This document shows positions 56,456-64,000 of a stretch of 64,000 bases of DNA, in pieces (positions within the stretch are counted from its first letter, which is position 1; every line of letters begins with the position of its first letter). The notes beneath the pieces are model-generated. The model ran no database searches and was not told the DNA's origin. It saw nothing but the letters and a program-made list of their open reading frames with translations. The position numbers and the translations under genes were made by a program. The stretch lies in the NCBI RefSeq assembly GCF_017635265.1, contig NZ_JAGBLU010000138.1, positions 23,741 to 87,740 on the forward strand. The letters run 5' to 3'. The stretch is from Butyrivibrio sp. GTDB lineage: Bacteria; Bacillota; Clostridia; Lachnospirales; Lachnospiraceae.

Positions 56456-56473
56456 CTTTTTCCCGCTTATCGC

Positions 56474-57103
56474 TCACTTTGTTCCGAAGATGCGGTCTCC
56501 AGCGTCTCCTAAACCAGGTACGATGTAGCCGTGCTCGTTGAGTTTCTCATCGAGAGAACCAACGTAAATATCTACATCCGGGTGTGCTTCCTGCATAGCC
56601 TTAAGTCCTTCCGGTGCAGCAATGATACACATGAAATGAATATGGCTGCATCCTCTGTCTTTAAGCATCTGAATAGCTGCAACTGATGATCCTCCTGTTG
56701 CAAGCATAGGATCAACTACAAATATCTCTCTTTCTGAAATATCTGCAGGCATTTTGCAATAGTACTCTACAGGCTTAAGTGTCTCAGGATCTCTGTAAAG
56801 TCCGATGTGCCCAACTTTAGCTGCAGGAATAAGTGCGAGCATTCCGTCAACCATGCCAAGACCTGCTCTTAAAATAGGAACTACGCAAAGCTTTCTTCCC
56901 TTAAGTTCCTTTACAGTTGTTTTGCATATAGGTGTCTCTATCTCAACATCTTTAAGATTAAGATCTCTGGTAGCTTCATAGCAGATAAGCATTGCTATTT
57001 CACTTATAGTCTGTCTAAAGTCCTTTGTACCTGTTTCTACTCTCCTGATCATTCCTATTTTATGCTGAATAAGTGGATGATCCATAATAACTACTTTTCC
57101 CAT
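56474..57103 (-). CDS. upp: Uracil phosphoribosyltransferase
   Basis: 209-residue salvage enzyme making UMP from uracil and [17 protein letters not shown], then [12 protein letters not shown], the PRPP loop [15 protein letters not shown] and the C-terminal uracil-binding [17 protein letters not shown] are visible. AGGAGG precedes ATG. Neighbours rpiB and tsaC upstream on the same strand reproduce the common tsaC-rpiB-upp order of Firmicutes. Confidence 0.98.
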   Translation of the reverse strand: MGKVVIMDHPLIQHKIGMIRRVETGTKDFRQTISEIAMLICYEATRDLNLKDVEIETPICKTTVKELKGRKLCVVPILRAGLGMVDGMLALIPAAKVGHIGLYRDPETLKPVEYYCKMPADISEREIFVVDPMLATGGSSVAAIQMLKDRGCSHIHFMCIIAAPEGLKAMQEAHPDVDIYVGSLDEKLNEHGYIVPGLGDAGDRIFGTK

Positions 57104-57127
57104 ATAATCCTCCTAACCTGGTTGTAA

Positions 57128-57556
57128 TTATTTTTCTATTTTTGATATTCTGCGACTGTGCTTTTCCATCTCTGAAAAAGGTGTGTCCAAAAATGTATCA
57201 ACAATTTCAAGTGCCTGAACAGTTCCAATCATTCCGCCACCCATAGCAAGCATGTTGGCATCATTGTGCTCCCTTGTAAGTCTTGCTGATGTTTTCTCAG
57301 AGCAAAGAGCACATCGTATTCCCTTTACCTTGTTGGCTACTATTGAAATGCCTATTCCGGTTGTACAGATTACAATTCCTCTGTCACATTCTCCGCTTGC
57401 AACAGCCTCAGCTGCTGCCCTTCCAAATTCAGGATAATCACATGAGTTAAGATCATAAGTTCCAAAATCTTTAAACTCAAGTCCTCTCTCCTGAAGATGC
57501 TTCTTTACAGCCTCTTTTAGTTCAAATCCACCGTGGTCACTACCTAATGCTATCAT
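57128..57556 (-). CDS. rpiB: Ribose-5-phosphate isomerase B
   Basis: 142-residue RpiB. IALGSDHGGFELKEAV, GTYDLNSCDYPEF, the active-site Cys64 in CTTGIGISI, and the REHNDANMLAMGG stretch are present. It interconverts ribulose-5-P and ribose-5-P in the pentose phosphate pathway, feeding PRPP synthesis used by the adjacent upp. Confidence 0.96.
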   Translation of the reverse strand: MIALGSDHGGFELKEAVKKHLQERGLEFKDFGTYDLNSCDYPEFGRAAAEAVASGECDRGIVICTTGIGISIVANKVKGIRCALCSEKTSARLTREHNDANMLAMGGGMIGTVQALEIVDTFLDTPFSEMEKHSRRISKIEK

Positions 57557-57611
57557 TTTCTTACCATCCCTTACTATTATAATACAGTCATCACAATGTC
57601 AAAAGAACTAC

Positions 57612-58670
57612 CTAAAGCAAAATGACATTGTGACCTGCTGCTTTCAAAAGCCTGTTCATTATTGCCTGACCGATTCCGTTTTCGTCAAAAGACTCCGAGA
57701 ACATCACATCAACATCCTCATCATCAAACTCTCTCAATACCTTGAAAAGTTCATGAGCAATGGTACTCTCATCATCTCTGTTTCCTACACTCTTTACTAT
57801 ATCAGCTTCATAGAGCGCCTTCGTGGAATCTGTTCCTATGATCCCGACCTTTTTACCTGCTGCCTTGGCCTCTTTAGACCTTGCATTAATATATTCGATA
57901 ACCTTATCCTGTTCTCCCTGAACTATAGCAAGGTCGCCTTTGGGTGCATAGTGCTTATATTTCATTCCGGGAGCCTTAGGTCTTTGAGTCGATGTGCTGT
58001 CTATTATTGTCCTGTCGATGGCTATTGACCCAAGAACCTCTTTTAACATATCTGCCGTTATATAGCCCGGTCTTAATATCATCGGTTCATCACTTGTAAG
58101 GTCCACGATAGTTGATTCAAGACCTATTCCAACCTGGCCTCCGTCTATTATCATTTCAATCTTGCCTGACAAATCCTCCTGACAATACCTTGCCACTGTC
58201 GGGCTTGGACGCCCTGATGTATTGGCACTCGGCGCCGCTATAAATCCACCTGCAGCATCAATCAGACCAAGTGCTATCTTGTTATTAGGCATCCTTATGG
58301 CTACAGTATCAAGACCACCTGTGGTTTCATAAGGAACTTTATCATTTTTATTCATTATCATTGTAAGCGGTCCCGGCCAAAAGGCATCAGCCAGTTTTTT
58401 TGCTGCTTCAGGAACCTCTTTTACAATTTTTTCAACATCAGCCATGTTAGAAACATGAACAATAAGCGGATTGTCAGAAGGTCTTCCCTTTGCAGCATAT
58501 ATCTTTTTGGAAGACTCGGGATTTAATGCATCTCCCCCAAGTCCATAAACCGTCTCTGTCGGAAAAGCGACAAGACCGCCGTTTTTTATAATCTCTCCGG
58601 CTCTTTGAAGATTCTTTTTAGCCGTATCATCTATATTATTCTCTTCTATAACTATACACTCTGTTTCCAA
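57612..58670 (-). CDS. tsaC: Threonylcarbamoyl-AMP synthase (Sua5 type)
   Basis: 352 residues. The YrdC domain (about 15-205) has LVAFPTETVYGLGGDA, KGRPSDNPLIVH and APSANTSGRPSPT; the C-terminal Sua5 domain (about 235-352) follows. It makes threonylcarbamoyl-AMP for t6A37 of tRNA, the substrate of MtaB in this window. The start is TTG at 58670 with GGAAGGG 7 bases upstream; it begins 5 bases inside the spacer after the GH18 gene stop. An ATG farther upstream would overlap that gene by 70 bases. Confidence 0.92.
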   Translation of the reverse strand: METECIVIEENNIDDTAKKNLQRAGEIIKNGGLVAFPTETVYGLGGDALNPESSKKIYAAKGRPSDNPLIVHVSNMADVEKIVKEVPEAAKKLADAFWPGPLTMIMNKNDKVPYETTGGLDTVAIRMPNNKIALGLIDAAGGFIAAPSANTSGRPSPTVARYCQEDLSGKIEMIIDGGQVGIGLESTIVDLTSDEPMILRPGYITADMLKEVLGSIAIDRTIIDSTSTQRPKAPGMKYKHYAPKGDLAIVQGEQDKVIEYINARSKEAKAAGKKVGIIGTDSTKALYEADIVKSVGNRDDESTIAHELFKVLREFDDEDVDVMFSESFDENGIGQAIMNRLLKAAGHNVILL

Positions 58671-58674
58671 TTTC

Positions 58675-60378
58675 TTACCCTTCCATAAATTCAGCAATAA
58701 CATCCCAAACATCACTGGTTTCCATTCCAATGGACCACTCAGCAATACCCGCTATGCCACTTGCTTTCATGGCATCAATCTTTTGACCTATAGAAAGAGC
58801 ATCCTCCATCCATATCTGATTTAAAGTGCCGTCTGATGAAGTAAATTCACCATAGTTCTGTCCTGCTTCCGCATCCCAAACCATTTCTATTCCGTGACTG
58901 TTTATATACTCTTTTGCGACCTTCATGGATACAGCTTCACTTGAAAGCACTCCACCTGATGTATGCCAGATTCTGGTATAGAACGGCACTGCATTAATTA
59001 CCTTGGAAGGATCAACCTCTTTTAAAGTGTTGATGATTCCATTTTCTACATATGATAGAGAAGCTACTGACCCGGCTTCTGCGGAGCCGGCATAATGCTC
59101 GTCGTATCCCATGATAATGCAATAGTCAGCTACTATTCCCTGCTCTTCAAGATCATAATAATCATTAAAATTCATAGGAACGTAATTGTCTATCGAAAAA
59201 ACAAGTCCCGCTTTTCTGCAGGCAATCGACATCTCTCTTACAAGTTCAACAAAAGACTGCCCATCCTCTGCCGCAACAGATTCAAAATCGAGGTTTATTC
59301 CGTCTGCACCAACTTCAAGTGTCTTTGAAACAACGTTACCGATAAAGTTTGCTCTGCTAGCGGCATGTGAAAGAACTTCAGATGTGGAAAATCCGTCTCC
59401 ACCGGTGAAGTTGTCCACAAGAGCCCACACTTCCATTCCCATGTTGTGAGCAGAAACCACATAGGCTGCTGAAGCTATACTGTTTATATTTCCATCGTTA
59501 TCAGTAAGTGCAAACCAGGTTGGACAAAGGACATTTAATTTCTTGGTATTTTCAACATAAGCTATAAGTGTCTCATTGCCTGCATATCCACCTATATTGT
59601 GAAAGCCAAGATTAATCTTATAATCTCTGGTTAGTGATGTATACTCTTCCGGAACGTAATCCGTTACAGGAATAGGACTAAATGTTGTCTCATTTTCAAG
59701 ACGTTTCTTTTCAACATATCCTATATAGGAGTCTGAACTTTTTACCTTAACCCAGTCTTCAAGTTCTTCAAGAATTACAACCTTATCGCCTTCAGATAAT
59801 TCCTCTAAAACTTCACTTTTTACACCGCCACGTTTTCTTAGCTGTGTATTCTTTTTAATGGTTGCCACCTGCTGATCTTCCCAGCTGGTAGTAAGCTGTA
59901 TGTGATTGGGATCAGTAAAAGCTTCATATGAAAAGTTAGTATATTTTTTTACATAATCAAGAGCGACTAAAAGATTCTCTCCATCAAGTCTGGAGATGAT
60001 ATAGCCTTCATCTGATGTATTACCATCCGTATCTGACCAAACCGTAGTTCCAATCTCATTTGTTATTATTTTGGATGCGGTTGTATATACCAGTATTCCA
60101 TCTGCCTTTCCATAATAAAACCTGTCATTTAAATACTTCTGAACTGAATCAAAGTCCATATAGTAAGTGCCATCAATAAGATATGCTCTCTCTTCAATCA
60201 TTTCATTTCCCAGAATAATAGCTACATCACTATCACCTGATATATTAAAATAATCATTTAGATCAGCTTTCTCTGTACTATAAGAGTAATGTTCATACAC
60301 AATCTGAAGTGCATAGATTCCTCCTAAAATAAAAATAAGGGCGATTATAATAATCGCCGGAATCACCTTTTTCTTCAT
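58675..60378 (-). CDS. Exported GH18-family protein with SH3 domain (YaaH/SleL-like)
   Basis: 567 residues. N-terminal TM/signal anchor (about 5-25), a copper-amine-oxidase-like N-terminal region (about 60-165), a bacterial SH3 domain (about 172-228) and a GH18 barrel (about 254-565). The catalytic motif is DGINLDFE with Glu366; the Asn in place of the first internal Asp is also seen in YaaH-type enzymes. It probably cleaves peptidoglycan glycans (N-acetylglucosaminidase) at the surface. AAAGGAG precedes ATG. It has its own promoter. Confidence 0.88.
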   Translation of the reverse strand: MKKKVIPAIIIIALIFILGGIYALQIVYEHYSYSTEKADLNDYFNISGDSDVAIILGNEMIEERAYLIDGTYYMDFDSVQKYLNDRFYYGKADGILVYTTASKIITNEIGTTVWSDTDGNTSDEGYIISRLDGENLLVALDYVKKYTNFSYEAFTDPNHIQLTTSWEDQQVATIKKNTQLRKRGGVKSEVLEELSEGDKVVILEELEDWVKVKSSDSYIGYVEKKRLENETTFSPIPVTDYVPEEYTSLTRDYKINLGFHNIGGYAGNETLIAYVENTKKLNVLCPTWFALTDNDGNINSIASAAYVVSAHNMGMEVWALVDNFTGGDGFSTSEVLSHAASRANFIGNVVSKTLEVGADGINLDFESVAAEDGQSFVELVREMSIACRKAGLVFSIDNYVPMNFNDYYDLEEQGIVADYCIIMGYDEHYAGSAEAGSVASLSYVENGIINTLKEVDPSKVINAVPFYTRIWHTSGGVLSSEAVSMKVAKEYINSHGIEMVWDAEAGQNYGEFTSSDGTLNQIWMEDALSIGQKIDAMKASGIAGIAEWSIGMETSDVWDVIAEFMEG

Positions 60379-60405
60379 GTTCTAGCTCCTTTACAATCGC
60401 CCTAT

Positions 60406-60434
60406 ATTATACCAAACAATTATTATTACGTCAT
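60406..60434 (-). promoter_or_regulatory. Promoter of the GH18 gene
   Basis: ATGACG (60429-60434), a 17-base spacer and a perfect TATAAT (60406-60411) on the minus strand, 27 bases before the ATG. Confidence 0.75.
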
Positions 60435-60895
60435 TATGAAAGTACCTAATCCAACCATTACACTTTATGTATGTTCACGGCGGGGTTGCCTCTTATATAC
60501 AATTGATTGTTTTTGTGGATTTCAAAAACCAAAAGGATTTTATTTTGTGATAATTCCTCGTTAGTAATGCTTTTTAATAATTCTTTTCATATGACATAAT
60601 TTAATCTCAGTAAGATGCCAACGCCAAACCCTGTTTTATATCCGTATCTTCTTATACAAAATATGGTATAATAGTATTAGAAAATACTAGATTTGTTAAT
60701 GCTCTGTTGTTGTGTTGATTAAAAATTTATTAGTAATTTGGGGATTTTTATTTCGAAACTAAACATAAGACATCTATGATTTTAATCATAGAAAAAAGAA
60801 TAGCAGAAAATAAATTGTACCCTGAAACTAATCGCCTCCCTTCCGGATTCATATCCTCGGCAGGCACCTCACAAGAAAAAATAATATCAGCTAAT

Positions 60896-60937
60896 TCTTA
60901 AGAAAAACAATCGAATTTTCTTAAGATTTTCTTAAGA
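60896..60937. repeat. 11-bp operator-like repeats upstream of mecA
   Basis: TTTTCTTAAGA occurs twice in exact tandem (60916-60926 and 60927-60937), and its perfect inverted copy is at 60896-60906. A period of 11 bp is what response regulators of the PhoB/OmpR class often use. The cognate factor is unknown. Confidence 0.5.
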
Positions 60938-60969
60938 TTTTAATTGCATAAAACCTATTGTATATCATT

Positions 60970-60996
60970 TAATTTAATAGTAAAATAAGCCGATAT
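60970..60996 (+). promoter_or_regulatory. Possible sigma-D promoter upstream of mecA
   Basis: TAAT (60970-60973), a 15-base spacer and a perfect GCCGATAT (60989-60996). The 8-mer alone is expected about twice per window by chance; location and spacing raise it above that. Confidence 0.4.
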
Positions 60997-61001
60997 AGGT
61001 A

Positions 61002-61030
61002 TTGACATAGGATATCATTTCATCTAGTAT
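61002..61030 (+). promoter_or_regulatory. Sigma-A promoter of mecA
   Basis: Perfect TTGACA (61002-61007), a 17-base spacer and TAGTAT (61025-61030), 31 bases before the ATG. Confidence 0.8.
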
Positions 61031-61061
61031 CTATGTATTCCAAAGTCAGGAGGTAAGCATC

Positions 61062-61862
61062 ATGAAGATTGAAAAAGTCAATGATCACCAGATTAGATGC
61101 ACCCTTACCAGAGATGACCTTGCGAAACGCGACCTTAAGATCACAGAGCTTGCGTATGGAACCGAAAAAGCCAAAGAGCTTTTTCAGGACATGATGCAGC
61201 AAGCCAATTTAGAATATGGCTTTGATGCTGAGGATACCCCACTTATGATAGAGGCTATCCCGATCAATTCAGAGTGCATTGTCCTTATCATTACTAAAGT
61301 TGATGATCCCGAAGAGCTTGATACACGTTTTTCAAACTTTGCTCCTTCAGTTCACGAAGATGACGACGAGGATGATGACGACTACGATGAATATGATGAA
61401 GATGAATACGAAGACGAAGACGAGGATGTCTCAAGTCTTTTCAGAAGACTGCAGCACAGCAATATGTCAGATTTTTATGACAGTTCTCTAAGCTCTTCTC
61501 CTTTATCCGATTCAAAAAAAGTCAAGGAGAAAACCTCCGGCACTCGAAAAAAAGGTCAGCCAAGCCGAAAAGGTTCAAGAATCTTTTCATTTGACTCCTT
61601 ACATGAAGTCATGAGATTCTCGGCAATTGTAAGCAGGAAGTTCAATGGTATTAACACCTTATATAAAAATGAAGTAAACGGTAAGTTTTATCTGATACTT
61701 CATCAGGGTGAAATCGAAGATGGTGTATTTGCCAATATCTGTTCACTTCTTACAGAATATGGCAAGACAGAAATCGGAAGTACCGCAACACAGCAATTTT
61801 TGGATGAGCATTATTCGGTTGTCATCCCCGATAATGCCGTTCAGACACTTTCAAAAATTTGA
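61062..61862 (+). CDS. mecA: Adaptor protein MecA
   Basis: 266 residues. The N-terminal substrate-binding domain (about 1-85, KIEKVNDHQIRCTLTRDDLA) is followed by a strongly acidic Asp/Glu/Tyr linker (about 97-123) and a C-terminal ClpC-binding domain (about 170-266). MecA delivers substrates to ClpCP and activates ClpC assembly. The acidic linker is long and almost pure acidic, as in several clostridial members. AGGAGG lies 8 bases before ATG. No other genes share its transcript. Confidence 0.93.
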   Translation: MKIEKVNDHQIRCTLTRDDLAKRDLKITELAYGTEKAKELFQDMMQQANLEYGFDAEDTPLMIEAIPINSECIVLIITKVDDPEELDTRFSNFAPSVHEDDDEDDDDYDEYDEDEYEDEDEDVSSLFRRLQHSNMSDFYDSSLSSSPLSDSKKVKEKTSGTRKKGQPSRKGSRIFSFDSLHEVMRFSAIVSRKFNGINTLYKNEVNGKFYLILHQGEIEDGVFANICSLLTEYGKTEIGSTATQQFLDEHYSVVIPDNAVQTLSKI

Positions 61863-61875
61863 TTTTTTCATTTTA

Positions 61876-61918
61876 CTAAAAAAGACCGGTTCATTCGAAC
61901 CGGTCTTCTCTTTTGTCT
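61876..61918. terminator. Bidirectional terminator between mecA and nifJ
   Basis: A perfect 11-bp stem (61882-61892 with 61897-61907, ATTC loop), with six T on the minus side and CTCTTTTGTCTTT on the plus side. Confidence 0.93.
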
Positions 61919-61929
61919 TTATTTTCTTA

Positions 61930-64000
61930 TTACTGCTTTCCGTAAAGTGTAACAAGTTTTTCAAGATAAGCTCTGTGCTCCTTAGCATGCTCAGCTGCCA
62001 TAGCATTGAGCTTAGCTGCTCTCTCAGGATTCTTGAGCTTAAGTGAAAGGTAACGAACCTCACCATCAAGGAAGCTCTGGAAGTCTTCTGTTGCTGGCTT
62101 AGAATCAAGCGTGAACTTGTTCTCTGCCTGAGGATTGAATCTGAACATATCCCAGTATCCTGTAGCAACAGCCTTCTTCTCTTCATCCATAACCTTGTTC
62201 ATACCAGCCTTAAGACCCTGGTTGATACATGGTGCATATGCGATGATAAGTGAAGGTCCTGGATAAGCTTCAGCTTCTTTGATTGCATTGATTGTCTGCT
62301 GCATGTTAGCACCCATAGCAATCTGTGCAACGTATACGTAACCATAGCTCATAGCGATTGAAGCAAGGTCTTTCTGCTTAATCTCTTTACCACCTGCAGC
62401 GAACTGTGCAACAGCACCTGTAGGAGTAGCCTTTGAAGACTGTCCACCTGTATTTGAGTAAACCTCAGTGTTTACAACGAGAACGTTAACATCCTTACCG
62501 GAAGCAAGTACGTGATCGAGACCACCGAATCCGATATCGAATGCCCATCCGTCACCACCAAAGATCCACTGTGACTTCTTAGCAGCAAAGTCTTTATTCT
62601 TTACAACGTACTTAGCAGCATCTGAACTGTCGTTCTTAAGAGCCTCAACAAGAGCCTCTGTAGCTGCTGTGTTCTCAGAACCGATGTTGAATGTATCAAG
62701 CCACTTCTGAGCAGCATCCTTAGCAGCGCCGCCTGCAGCTACGATCTCTTCAACCTTCTCCTTGATTGCATCACGGAGAGCGTTCTGTGCGAGAACCATA
62801 CCCATACCAAACTCAGCATTGTCTTCGAACAGTGAGTTATCCCAAGCTGGGCCCTGTCCCTTAGCATTTACTGTGTAAGGTGTTGAAGGTGATGAGTTAC
62901 CCCAGATTGATGTACATCCTGTAGCGTTTGCAACGTACATTCTGTCACCAAAGAGCTGAGTAACAAGCTTAACGTAAGGTGTTTCACCACAACCAGCACA
63001 AGCTCCTGAGAACTCAAGGAGAGGCTGCTTGAACTGTGAACCCTTGATTGAAGCTTCGCCAAACTTAGCAACAACGTCTTCCTTAATAGGAAGTGTTACA
63101 GCATAGTCGAAGTACTTCTGCTCATCCTTGTTAGCAGCGATAGCACCCATCTTAAGTGTCTCGCCCTTATTGTTACCAGGACATACATTTGCGCAAGATC
63201 CGCAACCTGTACAGTCAAGAGCAGAAATAACAACTGAATACTTATATCCATCCATTCCAGCAAGTGGCTTTGTCTGAAGTCCTTCTGGAGCCTTAGCGAT
63301 CTCATCGTCTGTCATAGCGATTGTACGGATTGCTGCATGAGGACATACAAGTGAGCAGAATCCACAACCGATACATGTTGAAGCATCCCAAGCAGGAACG
63401 TTTACTGCGATACCTCTCTTCTCGTATGCAGCTGATCCTGAAGGTGTAGCACCATCAACGTATGGAAGACAATCAGAAACTTTAAGTGTGTTACCTTCCT
63501 GTGCATTAACCTTAGACTGGATGTTGTTAACGAAGTCGATAACATCCTTTCTTGATCCTTCTGCCTTCTTGAAGTCAAGACCTTCATCCTGTGCGTTAGC
63601 CCATGACTCAGGGATCTCAACCTTGATAAGGTTCTTTGGATCTGCACCGGCATCAATAGCTGCCCAGTTCTTCTTAACGACATCTTCACCCTTACGGCCG
63701 TATGTCTTCTGAGCTGCATCCTTCATGAACTTGATAGCATCTTCTTCAGGAATGATCTTTGTGATGTTGAAGAATGCTGACTGAAGGATTGTGTTAATTC
63801 TTGTAGGACCCATTCCAACTTCAACACCGATCTTAGAACCGTTCATGATGTAGAAGTTGATCTTGTGATCATACATGAACTTCTTAACCTGTCCAGGGAT
63901 CTCAGCATCAAGCTGATCTACTGTCCATGGGCAGTTGAGAAGGAATGAACCTCCATCAACAAGTTCCTGAACCATGTTGAACTTGCGGATATATGAAGGA
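61930..64000 (-). CDS. nifJ: Pyruvate:ferredoxin oxidoreductase, C-terminal part (cut by the right edge)
   Basis: About 690 codons remain open to the right edge; the fused enzyme is usually about 1180 residues, so the pyruvate-binding N-terminus is outside. Visible are two ferredoxin motifs, CIGCGFCSLVCPHAAI and CTGCGSCANVCPG, and the third cluster cysteines in CAGCGETPYVK. The TPP domain has GDGWAFDIGFGGLDHVLAS and TEVYSNTGGQSSKATPTG. It oxidises pyruvate to acetyl-CoA, reducing ferredoxin for H2, butyrate or NADH production. Codon use is strongly biased, like dnaK, indicating very high expression. Confidence 0.97.
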   Translation of the reverse strand, partial: PSYIRKFNMVQELVDGGSFLLNCPWTVDQLDAEIPGQVKKFMYDHKINFYIMNGSKIGVEVGMGPTRINTILQSAFFNITKIIPEEDAIKFMKDAAQKTYGRKGEDVVKKNWAAIDAGADPKNLIKVEIPESWANAQDEGLDFKKAEGSRKDVIDFVNNIQSKVNAQEGNTLKVSDCLPYVDGATPSGSAAYEKRGIAVNVPAWDASTCIGCGFCSLVCPHAAIRTIAMTDDEIAKAPEGLQTKPLAGMDGYKYSVVISALDCTGCGSCANVCPGNNKGETLKMGAIAANKDEQKYFDYAVTLPIKEDVVAKFGEASIKGSQFKQPLLEFSGACAGCGETPYVKLVTQLFGDRMYVANATGCTSIWGNSSPSTPYTVNAKGQGPAWDNSLFEDNAEFGMGMVLAQNALRDAIKEKVEEIVAAGGAAKDAAQKWLDTFNIGSENTAATEALVEALKNDSSDAAKYVVKNKDFAAKKSQWIFGGDGWAFDIGFGGLDHVLASGKDVNVLVVNTEVYSNTGGQSSKATPTGAVAQFAAGGKEIKQKDLASIAMSYGYVYVAQIAMGANMQQTINAIKEAEAYPGPSLIIAYAPCINQGLKAGMNKVMDEEKKAVATGYWDMFRFNPQAENKFTLDSKPATEDFQSFLDGEVRYLSLKLKNPERAAKLNAMAAEHAKEHRAYLEKLVTLYGKQ

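Larger units (their letters stand above)
60379..61061. other. Long intergenic region between the GH18 gene and mecA
   Basis: 683 bases, very AT-rich, no credible gene. It holds the GH18 promoter (60406-60434, minus) and an orphan extended -10 motif TGGTATAAT on the plus strand near 60664-60672, followed by an AGTATT/AATACT hairpin. Farther right are a TCTATGATT/AATCATAGA hairpin near 60772-60791, three copies of an 11-bp motif (60896-60937) and the mecA promoters. A small RNA from the orphan promoter is possible but not shown. Confidence 0.5.

Overview
The window looks like chromosomal core DNA of a low-GC Gram-positive anaerobe, most likely a Lachnospiraceae member of the Butyrivibrio/Roseburia type. 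The pointers are pyruvate:ferredoxin oxidoreductase, type III glutamine synthetase, split GlgC/GlgD, HrcA/CIRCE control of the chaperones, SpoVG, IreB, RNase J, MecA, a DUF6465 protein, a YjfB motility protein and sigma-D-like promoters. The genus is inference. No phage, insertion sequence, plasmid gene or CRISPR array is visible. Most genes lie on the minus strand.

Layout. 1-8.8 kb: Ser/Thr kinase (cut by the window edge) with its PP2C phosphatase, the division/cell-wall cluster ftsE-ftsX-M23 hydrolase-ctpA, a CdaR-like regulator, a divergent yjfB, and a CvfB/CPBP protease pair. 8.8-18.8 kb: acyl-ACP thioesterase, tRNA-Gln, glnN, and a run matching the Bacillus yrzL-yrrK-yrzB-yrrL-yrrM-yrrO order (ireB, ruvX, DUF1292, MltG-like, trmR, trhP) with RNase J inserted, then mtaB. 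18.8-28.5 kb: an HPr-like protein and the operon hrcA-grpE-dnaK-dnaJ followed by prmA-rsmE-cysteine desulfurase-thiI. 28.5-40.6 kb: DUF6465 protein, aminotransferase, ABC exporter, a U32-like protein, mfd-pth, spoVG and glgC-glgD. 40.9-46.3 kb is the main plus-strand block: murC, a DnaD-domain protein, a DnaC/DnaI-like ATPase and an unusual PRPP synthetase. 46.5-60.4 kb: HAD phosphatase, LUD protein, FakA-like fragment, lacZ with a large exported partner, DUF402 protein, a coiled-coil SleB-type hydrolase, dCMP deaminase, upp, rpiB, tsaC and a GH18/SH3 protein. 61-64 kb: mecA and the C-terminal part of nifJ.

Themes. tRNA modification and translation genes recur (trmR, trhP, mtaB, thiI with its sulfur donor, tsaC, prmA, rsmE, pth, tRNA-Gln). 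So do envelope remodelling genes (FtsEX with two PcsB-type coiled-coil hydrolases, CtpA, MurC, MltG-like, GH18).

The least ordinary signals are non-coding. Two intergenic elements, each about 200 bp and almost perfectly self-complementary over their whole length, share the same central loop sequence; a third, degenerate relative may lie between the DnaD and DnaC-like genes. An array of DnaA boxes, three of them exactly abutting, sits next to an AT-rich tract upstream of the primosome-type genes. Notable proteins are an HPr-like protein without the phosphorylatable histidine, an MltG-like protein without a catalytic domain, an 853-residue exported protein ending in a C39-like domain that lacks its histidine, and a PRPP synthetase with an altered PRPP loop.
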